Source: Papio anubis
Taxonomy: Eukaryota; Chordata; Mammalia; Primates; Cercopithecidae
Assembly (NCBI RefSeq): GCF_008728515.1
Contig: NC_044986.1
Coordinates: 115,680,313 to 115,744,312, forward strand
Reading direction: 5' to 3'
DNA: 64,000 bases
The position numbers and the translations under genes are program-made. The notes under the pieces are model-generated. The model was not told the origin of the DNA, did no database searches, and was given only the letters and a program-made list of their open reading frames with translations. Of this stretch, positions 54,930-64,000 are shown one piece after another. Position 1 is the stretch's first letter. Each line of letters opens with the position of its first letter.

Positions 54930-55610
54930 TAAAGCCAATAAAAGTTGAGGAGAGGGAATTATAAGGATATAAGCTAAAATTAATTACACTGAAAATAAAG
55001 ATATAATAGAAAGGATCAACAAGGAGGAAGCTGATCCCTGCAAAGACTAATAAAGTAGATAAATCTCTGGCATGACAAATCAAAGATCAAAAGACAGCAT
55101 AGATAAAGAATATTAGAAATGTAAAGGAGGATTAATTATAGCTGGGGTAGAAGTTTTAAATGTTACAAGAGAAAATTTATAAGACCCATATGGCAATACA
55201 TTTTAAAATAGAACAAAAATGGTAATTTCCAAGAAAATATAATTGACCGAAGCATATTGAAAAAGAAATAAAAACCTGAACAGATGTATCAAGGTTCAAG
55301 AGATTCAATTAATAGTTAAATATTACCCTCCCCAAAAGGAAACCATTCAATAAACATTTCAGGCCCATATGACTTTTTAGGTATTTTCTATCAAGCATTT
55401 AAGGAAGGTATTATTCCAATAATATGCAAACTCTCTAGAGTGAAAAAAAAGAACTACATTTTACAAATCTAACATAATTTTGTTAGCAAAATCAGGTAGC
55501 TAGAGTTTGAAAAATGAAAATTACAGTTCAGTGATATCATTCATGAGCATACAATTTAAAAACCCCAAATCAAAAAATATTAGTAATTCAAATCCAACAG
55601 TGTATATTTT
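54930..55610 (+). mobile_element. old L1 (L1M) ORF2 fragment, sense
   Basis: AGTAGATAAATCTCTGGCATG, CATTTCAGGCCCATATGAC, TATCAAGCATTTAAGG, ATATGCAAACTCTCTAG and AATTCAAATCCAACAGTG follow the L1 ORF2 N-terminal/RT order. The reading frame is destroyed. Confidence 0.75.
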
Positions 55611-55797
55611 GAAATTTCAATTAGTTATTTTTAAATCTTACCAGAGAATGTCTTTTATCTAGGACATTTAATCCATTTCATTTTATTTGACTTCTGTAAT
55701 TCATTAAATGGTTTCTTATTTTTCTTTTTTTCTTTTTGTTCTTCCTTTCCTGAATTCTCTTCTGATTGAATATTTTGTCATTATCATTCTGTTTTAC

Positions 55798-55963
55798 TTT
55801 TTTTTTTTTTTTTGAGATGGAATCTCGCTGTGATGCTCGGGCTGGAGTGCAGTGGTGCAATGTTGGCTCACTGCAACCTCCGCCTCCTGAGTTCAAGTGA
55901 TTCTTGTGTCTCAACCTCCCAAAATGCTGGGATTACAGGCATGAGCCATCAAACCTGGCCTGT
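55798..55963 (-). mobile_element. Alu SINE with internal deletion, antisense
   Basis: A poly-T head, GAGATGGAATCTCGC and the right-monomer GCAACCTCCGCCTCCTG, then directly CCAAAATGCTGGGATTACAGG and the 5' end of the left monomer. About 130 bases spanning the linker are gone. The junction lies in the GGGAGGC-GAGGC segment shared by both monomers, consistent with monomer-monomer recombination. Confidence 0.85.
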
Positions 55964-56017
55964 TTTTCTTTATTTGTCTGGCTTTTCTTGTTCCTTTTGT
56001 TCATCTTTTGTTTTTTA

Positions 56018-56190
56018 ACTTTTATTCTATTTTTAATTGACACACAATGATTGCACATACTTATGAGGTATGATGTGATGTTTCAATACAAGTATGTATT
56101 GTGTAATGATGAAATCAATGTAACTAGGAAATTCATCACCTAATTTCCAGTGAGATCATTCAAAATCTTCTGTTTAAGCTTTTTTGAAAT
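56018..56190 (-). mobile_element. L1 3' UTR fragment, antisense
   Basis: TTTTTAATTGACACACAATG, TATGAGGTATGATGTGATG and TTTCAATACAAGTATG parallel the 3' UTR seen at 9720-9790. Confidence 0.75.
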
Positions 56191-56937
56191 ATAAAATACA
56201 TTATTGTTATTTCTACTCACCTTATTTGTGCAATAGTTTCACTTTTTTGTAACTTTCATATTGATTATACAAATATTCTTGTTTCACTTCTTTTTATGTA
56301 TTTGGAAGTTAGAGACCACAATTTTGTACAATTTTTAACAAAGTCTAAGTTTTATCAATAGTATCATTAGTTCAGTCCCAACTAGTACAAAAAGGCCTTA
56401 GAAAGCTTTGCCTCCAACCAATTCTCTTCAGTTCATATGTTATTGCAGTCTAGGATTTTAGTTCTCTCCTGTTTCTCTTTTTCTAAGTTTTTATTGTTTG
56501 ATAGAGTCAATGTACATTTTGATTTCTCTACAAATTTTCCAACATCTTTGTTGATTTTTCTTTTTGCATCTTAGACTTTCCATCTGAAATAATTTTCTTT
56601 GTGCCTGAAATTTTTTTTATGATTCCTTTGCTGAAGTTGAAGGTTTACTAGTAGAAAATATCTTTCGGTCTTTGTTTGAAATTACCTTTGTTTCACCTTC
56701 ATAATTGAAAGACACTTTTGATGTATGTAGAAATAAAATTTCATGGTTATTTTCTCTTCCTCCATGGAAGATACTATTCCATTGTCTTCTATCTTCTACT
56801 GTTGCTGCTGTGTAGTCACTTGTTAGTCTGACGTTGCTCCATTGTAGGTAACTTGTTCTATCTCTGTGGCTGTTTAACATTCTTCATCAGTGCCCTGCAG
56901 CTTCACTGACATCGTTAGGGATGAGTATTTGGATTGC

Positions 56938-57054
56938 CTTCTTTTCTTCCTTCTTCTTCCTTCTTCTTCCTCGTCATCGTCCTCCTCCTCCTCCTCTTCC
57001 TCCTCCTTCTTTCTTCTTCTTCTTCTTTCTTCTTTCTTTTTCTTTTTTCTTTAG
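56938..57054. repeat. polypyrimidine tract (CTT/TCC)n
   Basis: About 115 bases of almost pure C/T on the plus strand: CTTCTTCC units, then TCC units, then CTTT units, with one CGTCATCG break near 56975. Mirror-like stretches could form triplex (H-DNA). Confidence 0.95.
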
Positions 57055-57064
57055 ACTCTGCTTG

Positions 57065-57232
57065 AGGGCTAGGTGTACCTGTAATCCCAGCATTTGGGGA
57101 AGCTGAGGTGGGAGGATCACTTGAGCCCAGGAGTTCAAGACAAGCCTGGATAAAATAGCAAGATCTCCCCATCTCAAAACAAACAAACAAACAAACAAAC
57201 ACCTTTCCCACCCCAAAACAAAACAAAAAAAA
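57065..57232 (+). mobile_element. free left Alu monomer (FLAM-type)
   Basis: Only a left monomer is present: GGCTAGGTGTACCTGTAATC, TGGGAGGATCACTTGAGCC, CAAGACAAGCCTGGATAAAA, then an (AAAC)n tail. ACTCTGCTTG (57055-57064) and ATTCTGCTTG (57233-57242) flank it. Confidence 0.85.
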
Positions 57233-58152
57233 ATTCTGCTTGGGTTTTGATGAGATTTCAGGATTTGAAGATTGGTAAACATCACAATTCTAGGTAAATT
57301 ATTAGCTACTATTTTTAATATATTGCTCTGTCCCCATTCTCTTTTAAATTTCCATCTGGAACCCTGATTAGATATTCATTACTTTTATTTCATCCTGACT
57401 TTTCTGTTCTTTAACCTCTTTTGAACATATTTCTAGCTCTGTGTTTCCTTTGACTTTTATAGGCTTACTCTTTTGGGTTATAACCTTCAGTTTACTAACT
57501 CTTTTGGCCTATGTATTTATCTGCTATTTAATCCAGCCACTGGGGCTTTATATTTTACTTTTGTAAAATTCCTGAAAGCTTCATTTGGTTCTTTTAAAAT
57601 ATTTGCATAATCTTCTAAAGATTTAACTTTTTTCAAAGTCTTATTTCCAGCCTCTGTTACGTCTTTAACTGTATAAATGTTGTTTTTCACAATATTCTGT
57701 TTCTGAAGGGTTCGTTGGAATTTCTGGATACATTCTATGTATCTCTTTAGATTTCTTTTATACTTTATGTTTAATTTATGGAAAATATGCTACATGATGG
57801 GAAAATGTTTTAGTTGATATTCTAGTTCATTAATTGGTTTTATTGCTGTTCCTTTTCAGCAATTCAACTCAACTGAGATGTTTGTTTTGAAAACATGTTT
57901 AATTTCCCATATTTTACACAAATCTCAGAAGAATATTAGCTAAATTTATTTTGAAATATTTAGTTTGCAATAAAAACATAGTTTCCTTGGGTGCCCATTT
58001 GTTACCTTTCTTTAATGTGTTTGAGTTTTTGATTCTTGGTTACCAGGTTGTGTGTGTGAGAATCTGCCTCACCAGATTCTCACCAGCAGCGGTTGGTTCT
58101 GACTACAAGAGCCTGTATATGGTGATGGGGGTGAAAGGCCTGTGTTGGATTT

Positions 58153-58454
58153 TGATATGGTTTGGCTCTGTGTCCCCACCCAAATCTCATCTGAAATTGT
58201 AATCCCCAAGAGCCAAGGGAGGGACCTGGTGGGAAGTGATTGGATCATGGGGGCAGTTTCCCCCATTCTATTCTCATGATAGTGAGGAAGTTCTCACAAG
58301 ACCTGATGGTTTTAAAAGTGGCAGTTTTCACTTGTGCCCTGTCACCTGCCACCATGCAACACATGTGTCGCTTCCGTTTTGCCTTCCACCATGATTGTAA
58401 GTGTCCTAAGGCCTCCCCAGCTATGTGGAACTGAGTCAATTAAAACTCTTTTCT
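58153..58454 (+). mobile_element. THE1 MaLR LTR, 5' part
   Basis: TGATATGGTTTGGCTCTGTG, CCCACCCAAATCTCATCTG, GGAAGTGATTGGATCATGGG, CACAAGACCTGATGG and GCCTCCCCAGCTATGTGG are THE1 LTR landmarks. The Alu that follows interrupts the polyadenylation region. GATTT before this part and GACTT after the 3' part are the likely 5-base duplication. Confidence 0.93.
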
Positions 58455-58770
58455 GGCCGGGTGCGGTGGCTCATGACTGTAATCCCAGCACTTTGGGAGG
58501 CCGAGGCGGGCGGATCACGAGGTCAGGAGATGGAGAGCCTCCTGGACAACATGGTGAAACCCCATCTCTACTAAAAATACAAAAAATTAGCTGGGCATGG
58601 TGGCACGTACCTGTAATCCCAGCTACTAGGGATGCTGAGGTAGAAGAATCGCTTGAACCAGGGAGTTGGAGGTTGCAGTGAGCCAAGATCGTGCCACTGC
58701 ACTCCAGTCTGGCAATAGAGTGAGACTCCATCTCAAAAAAAAAAAAAAGAAAAAAGAAAACAAACAAAAA
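58455..58770 (+). mobile_element. Alu SINE, full length, inside THE1
   Basis: Starts GGCCGGGTGCGGTGGC, with both monomers and a mixed A tail. AAAACTCTTTTCT and AACCCCTCTTTTCT flank it. Confidence 0.97.
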
Positions 58771-58843
58771 AACCCCTCTTTTCTTTATAAATTACCCTGT
58801 CTAATGTGATATCTTTATAGCAGTGTGAGAACGGACTAATACA
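58771..58843 (+). mobile_element. THE1 MaLR LTR, 3' part
   Basis: CCTCTTTTCTTTATAAATTACC, ATATCTTTATAGCAG and GAGAACGGACTAATACA complete the THE1 LTR. Confidence 0.93.
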
Positions 58844-58847
58844 GACT

Positions 58848-59990
58848 TAATGGCTTCTCTTCCTTATTGGGCTCCTGAGTGATCTCAGAGCACAGCTTGT
58901 CCTTTTGTCCTTGGTCATGTGTGGACACTCTGGCATTGCCCCGTGATCAGTCCAAATATGTCGAGGTGGGATAAATCAATAGCTTATTGTCCAACGCCAT
59001 TTCTCCTTTTCATTTCCACATGACTCCCTCCTGCCCCTGCCCTAGATCTGAGCTTTGAGCTTCCCTGAAATGGCTCGTAATCCACCGAGTGCTCTTCCTA
59101 AATGAGTTTTGGATTTTGGTTTTCTTCCTTTTTTCTTCTCTGTGATTCTGATCTCATTTCATTTCTACATCTTAGGAAGTTCTCAGAATTTTTTTTCCAC
59201 TGATATCTTCCCTTGGTTTCCAGTGAAGTTATGAGATTCTTTTCTAAGATTAACCTGACATTAAACTGAATTTGTGGTGGGAGGGGAAGTAAGACGCCTG
59301 TGTTCACTTTAGTTTCTTTTTCTGATCTCATCCTCTGATGTTTTTCTATTTCTATTCTCTTGTGTGTTTAAATAAAATTATTGCTTTTATGACTCCCTAA
59401 CATTTTTTTGAAATATGGCTACCCCATGGTTTAAACATTCCCTCCAATGTGACACTTCAAAAGTTTTACTAATGTAAGTAACAACAGAGTGAACATACTC
59501 GGAGATATACATTTTCACATATCAATAATATTTCCATAGAAGCTTGCTGGGAGCAAAATTACTATATAACACCTTTTTGAATAAGTAAATTGTGACTGAA
59601 TTTTAGAAAGAGTTGCTGTAACAGTGTCCAGTAGATGTCAAAGCTTAAGATAAATCTGTCTGGTGTGCTCTGTCTCCCTTGAAGAGACACAAGAGGCTCA
59701 GTTTGGGGCGTTTCTGCTGTCAGCCTGTCTGCAATGCTGATTAGGAGCAACTGACTGATTTCACCATGTTAAGCTTCACACAAAGAAGAAAAAGTAACAC
59801 TTCTGCCAGCTGTTTCAAAAACAGTCATGTGCTATATATAAGTAAAGAGTAAAAGGAGATGACATCACCTCTATTTTTATATCTGATTCTAAAGCTATTT
59901 TTGCATGTATAACTAGGAAAATATGTAATTATTATGGATTATATATATGTTATATCTATACATATACACCTCTATCAAGCTTTATCCAAC
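58848..59990. other. unassigned sequence
   Basis: Possibly more of the antisense L1M 5' region near 58848-59340, which I cannot verify. The rest shows no recognised repeat. Confidence 0.35.
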
Positions 59991-59994
59991 AACA

Positions 59995-59997
59995 CTG

Positions 59998-60028
<31 letters not shown>

Positions 60029-60030
60029 AT
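59995..60030. repeat. (TA)n(TG)n microsatellite
   Basis: A short TATATA run followed by about 13 TG units, directly before an MLT1 LTR. Confidence 0.93.
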
Positions 60031-60402
60031 ACTGAATGTTTGTGCTCACCCAAAATACATATGCTGAACTCCTACCCCACCATGTGATGGTATTGGGAGA
60101 TGGGGTCTTTGGGAAGTGATTAGGACTAGACAAGGTCACCAGGTGAGGACCTCAGCCTGAAGAGATTTATATCCTTATAAAAAGAATCACTATAGACCTC
60201 ACCTTCTCTATCTGAGCCTATGAGCACACACTAGGAAGAAGGTGGTCATCTACAAGCCAGGAAGAAAGCCCTCTTCAGAACCCAACCACTCTGCACCCTG
60301 ACCTTGGATGTCTGGCCTTCAGATATGTAAGAAATACCTTTCTGTTGTTTACGCCCTATAATCTATAATATTTTGTCATGGCATCCTGAGAAGGCTAACA
60401 CA
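60031..60402 (+). mobile_element. MLT1 MaLR solo LTR
   Basis: ACTGAATGTTTGTGCTCACCC, CATGTGATGGTATTGGGAG, TTTGGGAAGTGATTAGG, GACCTTGGATGTCTGGCC and TTGTTTACGCCCTATAATC, ending GGCTAACACA, are in MLT1 order. Confidence 0.9.
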
Positions 60403-60404
60403 GT

Positions 60405-61034
60405 GTGTGTACACACAAATACATACATTTTTTTTTTCTATGAACCAAAATGAAAAGCTTCACAGATGCAACCTAAGAATTTTTCATCCAAACATTTAAC
60501 ATTACAGCTCAAGGATTCTCTTCTTCAGATCTCTAAGAAAGCTTCAGAAAAACAGTCTCTCTCTCCTTGATTCAGATTTTGACCCTTTATAGCACCAGTT
60601 TCTCCAGGTTACCACCAAATAATTTAGGCTGCTTGCTACTCTTCATATTGAATCCTGATTTCTGATGGGGCCCCTAAGGATAACTTCACATTTCTTTTGT
60701 TCTATTTTCTGGTAGCATTACAAGAAGTCTCAGGATTTTGGTCAGGTAATATCATAGTTTTTGTCCTTGTCCAATGAGTATCCTATCAAGAGATTTTTGG
60801 CTTATATGGAAGGTTTCCACACCTGTGGCCAGCCTTTCTCCACTATTTTCAAAAAGCCTTTTTTCTTAACTGCAAATAATGAAATAAATAGGTCTGTAGA
60901 TATAATGACACCTCCAATGATTGTGTTATATAAATGCCATGCTAAACTAGGTTTTAAAAAAATATTCCATGAGGATAATTTTCTAAGATAAAAATCACAA
61001 GTACAGAAGTATAGCTGACAATGGGGCAGAAGAT
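60405..61034. other. unassigned sequence
   Basis: No repeat or exon is recognised. Confidence 0.4.
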
Positions 61035-61275
61035 TAAGTATAGATTTTGGAGCCCAGCTGGACTCCTGTATTTGAAACGTACTAGTTGTATGACTTTGAG
61101 AGAGATACCTGATTTTCCTGACTTTAATTGTGAGGTCTTAGAATGGCATAATAATACCATTCCTTAGGATGGTTAGGAAGATAAATATACTTTATGTAAA
61201 GTCCCTGTTTGATTCTTGGCCCATAATTGTCCTAAATGGCAATATTCTAGTGGTTATTTTTATTGTTATTGCTTC
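61035..61275 (+). mobile_element. MIR SINE
   Basis: GATTTTGGAGCCCAGCTGG, CTAGTTGTATGACTTTGAG and AATAATACCATTCCTTAGG are in sense MIR order. Confidence 0.75.
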
Positions 61276-61429
61276 TGTTAATATTTTCACCTTTGTTTCC
61301 TTCTCTACCTTCAGCCCTTGCAAAATATTGCACTAAATCTTCTTTCTACTGCTCACTGCTCTGAGCATCATGAATTGCATAAGGTTTTCAGTCATACAGA
61401 AATAAACCACTTTCTTGAATCTTTCACAC

Positions 61430-61597
61430 TCTGACCATGTGATTATGAAAAAACTCTCTAGCCTCTCTGTACCCCAGTTTCTTCATCTGTAAAAAGAGAA
61501 CAGTAACACTTATTTTATAAGTGTTTAATCCATGAGGATTAAATATAATTATGTACATAAATGTATATAAAGCACTGGGGATAGTACTTTTACTTTC
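61430..61597 (+). mobile_element. MIR SINE (second, same strand)
   Basis: CCATGTGATTATGAAAAAAC, AGTTTCTTCATCTGTAAAAAG, ATGAGGATTAAATATAATTATG and TATAAAGCACTGGGG match sense MIR. Confidence 0.78.
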
Positions 61598-61599
61598 AA

Positions 61600-64000
61600 A
61601 GTAAAAGATTATAACAAATTTTGGTTTCTATTAGTATTACTGAATATTACTAATTCTTTGATACATTTCCCCACCCCCTAATCCCCCAAAAAATGCCAAG
61701 GAAGAGTCTCCGGGGAAACCCATCGAATATACTTAAAATTTCACTTGGTTTCTTCCATAACCATTCATATCACAAGATTCCCTTTCCTATACCCAAACCC
61801 CAAATTATTTCCTTTGCTTGCTTTACAGGAAGAGATGTTATAGAGAACAAGTTGAACAAATACTGCAACTAGAAAAGGCAGTTTAAATGAGTACCCCTCA
61901 ACTGATTTATTTTAAATGATGCTAAATAACCCATTGTACCCCAAAAGAGAAAAGCAAACAGGTAAAATCACAACCTACACCATGAAAAATATCCCAAAGT
62001 GAAAAAGTAGTTTTTTAAACAGTTAGTGAAAAACATAAGTACTACAAGTACATACATAATTTCATCATCCACTGTTTCACCGTTAGATGTATTCTCTTTC
62101 AGGCATCTGTTCAAGACAAAGCCACAGTGAGTCTCTTAAATTACTTACAGCTCTTAAAAACACACACTTTGGGTTGCAGTTTTTAAAGTATTTAAATTTT
62201 ATGTAAATGTGTTTAAAGACAGTTTTATGCCCCTGGATTTGGAAGGAGCTAGCATATTTCCCGTTACCATACCACTCTTCGACGGTTAAGGACTGTACTG
62301 AACGCTAATTAAACCCAGAAAATATGTCGGAAAAAATTGAAATTCTCAGCTCATTTAAACCACACCTTGTAAGGTATTCTAAGAGATAATGAAGGTCTGG
62401 CAGTGAAAAATTAACTGATGGGGATATTTATTTTTGATTCATTTTCAACATTTTGTTTCTAAGGACTCTGTGTTTATGAATATGCCCAGGAAGTTTTATG
62501 ATTTCATCTCTAAGACTAGATTACATAAGTTTTGATTGAACCATCATACTTTAGATCATGGGATCTTAGAAACTGTTCCTTATAATTCAAGAAGATACTC
62601 CAGTAATAACCCATATATACAGCAAACCTGTTTTATGTTTTCCTTGATACAATCTGACCTCAATTCTTTGCATATTTTTCATTTGCAATAAAGCAATTTT
62701 ATAACTTGTCTATATGTTCTTTTATTTTTAATTGCTTAAAACATATCCAAGGGAGTAAATTGGTATTGTCTTTTGGCCAGAAACCTGGTAGATAGAATAA
62801 AACTATTTGGAGATAGCAGACTGCATGTTATATTTTCTTCAGTCATCTATGTAAAAGTGACATCAATGAGAATCATGTGTTACCAAGAACGGCCTCCTTA
62901 GACTTGTTTACCAAAAGAATTCTCTCCTGATTGCAGTAGATCACCATGAGGAAATCAAGTCCACAGGCGCAGTTGTACATTTTTTCTACTTTTCAGCTGG
63001 AAACAAGGGATGCAATTACTTTTTTTTTTTCTCATCAGGGAATGGAAAGAAAGCAGAAATGGAATACAAGAGAAGGGTACAAGAAGCAGGAAACTGAACA
63101 TACATCCCTTGTTAAATGCAAACGCAGAATGACTCCAGAGATAACTAGAAATGCCAAGGATGCAAAGTAATGTCTTTTTTCCTCTTGAAATGCACTCTTT
63201 ATAATCTTTAGAAGCCTTAAATTGGTCAGAAAAAGAATGAACCTGGTAGAGTAAGACAAAGGGTACATGGTCAGCAAGCTCAGAGCCTTCGAGAACATCA
63301 TAAGGAAGTCTCTGATGATCCTAGAGGATGGTAATAAAGACACAAATTGTATTTGCTTAACCTCCCATTTTCTGCTCAGCAACTGTGACTTTGCTTTTTA
63401 CATGACAGCACATTTTAATTAATGCATTATAATCAGTATACAAGAAATTTGGGCTTTCTCTGATATTCACACTTAGTCAAACACTTTACATTGTGCCTCT
63501 TCAAAGCCAAAGCCTCACTTCCTGGTGGTAAAATTCTGATTGCAAGCAGAGTATCTAAGTCAAAAGATAAATTGCCTACAAAACTCAACACACTGAGATA
63601 TGTCACTTCTGGGTAGAGATGATGAATTGAATACTGGCATTTACTTAAAATAATTTCATTATTCACTAATACCTACCATAGTATCCACAATGAGAACTTT
63701 TTTTGGGTAAGTCTTAAGCCGCAAATGGTCCCTGGACTTATGTGGCTGTCAAATAGAAAACTTTGGGAAACCAGGAAACCAAGTAGCTTCTTCAAAAGAC
63801 TCATGGTGGGAATATTGCTATTGGCACTATGGAGCATGTTACCTATTCTGATTACATTAGAGAAGTGGTAGAATACAAATACATACCTCCAGTACAGTTA
63901 TGAGCAGATAAGAAAGGGAATTCTGTGATTACCATAAAATAATATGTTTATTTTATGAATCAATTTGATTTCTCATCCTTGTCAATTTCTTATGCGAGTG
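61600..64000. other. unassigned, repeat-poor sequence
   Basis: About 2.4 kb with no transposon I can name. AT-rich, with homeobox-like CTAATTAAAC near 62310. Open frames (62946-63170, 63035-63382 minus, 63433-63666 minus) show no family resemblance. Confidence 0.4.

Larger units (their letters stand above)
56191..58147 (-). mobile_element. old L1 (L1M) 5' region, antisense
   Basis: TTCCATTGTCTTCTATCTTC, GTCTGACGTTGCTCCATTG, GCTTCATTTGGTTCTTTTAAAA, TCTTATTTCCAGCCTCTG and GGGTTCGTTGGAATTTC follow the reverse order of L1M ORF1/5' UTR sequence. An 87-codon frame on the minus strand (56617-56880) is probably an ORF1 relic. The segment is interrupted by a pyrimidine tract and a free left Alu monomer. 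Confidence 0.6.

Noticed and set aside
58334..58767. 98- and 115-codon open frames
   Set aside because: They lie in the Alu at 58455-58770 and in the THE1 LTR; no independent coding evidence.
1..64000. CRISPR arrays, operons, bacterial-type terminators, tRNA or snRNA genes
   Set aside because: Spacing, composition and repeat content are those of primate nuclear DNA; no direct-repeat/spacer series and no recognisable tRNA, U6, 7SK or Y-RNA sequence was seen on either strand.

Overview
This window is vertebrate nuclear DNA from a higher primate, almost certainly human. It carries Alu SINEs of old and young type (including AluY-like copies) and MaLR LTRs (THE1, MST and MLT1 types). It also has MIR, L2, L3/CR1, several ages of L1, and fossil hAT-Charlie and Tigger DNA transposons, on an AT-rich, CpG-poor background. 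I find no convincing protein-coding exon, RNA gene, CpG island or CRISPR array. The window reads as intergenic or deep-intronic sequence; most open frames are chance or lie in repeats. Family names come from recognised sequence patterns, not from a repeat search, and most boundaries are good to about 5-30 bases.

Layout. 0-5 kb: two adjacent hAT-type MITEs, then an ERVL-class remnant (LTR plus decayed pol/dUTPase-like sequence) split by an Alu. 5-12 kb: an L2 fragment, two antisense L1 3' parts (one hit by an Alu), an antisense L2 and an Alu with an internal TG tract. 12-17 kb: MIR, an MST LTR, a hAT element, an antisense L1 with an Alu inside, an MLT1 LTR and microsatellites. 18-19.4 kb: three Alus in one orientation. 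20-25 kb: several MIRs, a MER5-type element, a Tigger element with a transposase N-terminal relic, and an Alu. 25-28 kb is repeat-poor. 28-30 kb: a DNA-transposon fossil and a long L2 interrupted by a MIR and an Alu. 31-36 kb: MIRs, an 81-base local duplication, an L1 5' region and an L3/CR1 relic. 36-40 kb: Alu pieces, a long unclassified foldback and opposite-strand open frames. 40-43 kb: an inverted Alu pair, then an MLT2 LTR split by another LTR that itself holds a THE1 LTR. 45-50 kb: a rearranged block with a ~530-base inverted duplication, a ~147-base direct duplication and a ~300-base AT palindrome tract. 50-64 kb: L2, MLT1, Alus, sense and antisense L1, a pyrimidine tract, THE1 with an Alu, MLT1 and MIRs.

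The best candidates for something undescribed are structural: the 45.3-49.7 kb block, the nearly identical 81-base copies at 32.0 and 33.6 kb, the foldback at 38.5-38.8 kb, and a ~110-140 base unclassified repeat at 21.9 and 25.9 kb. I see no evidence of a new gene system.
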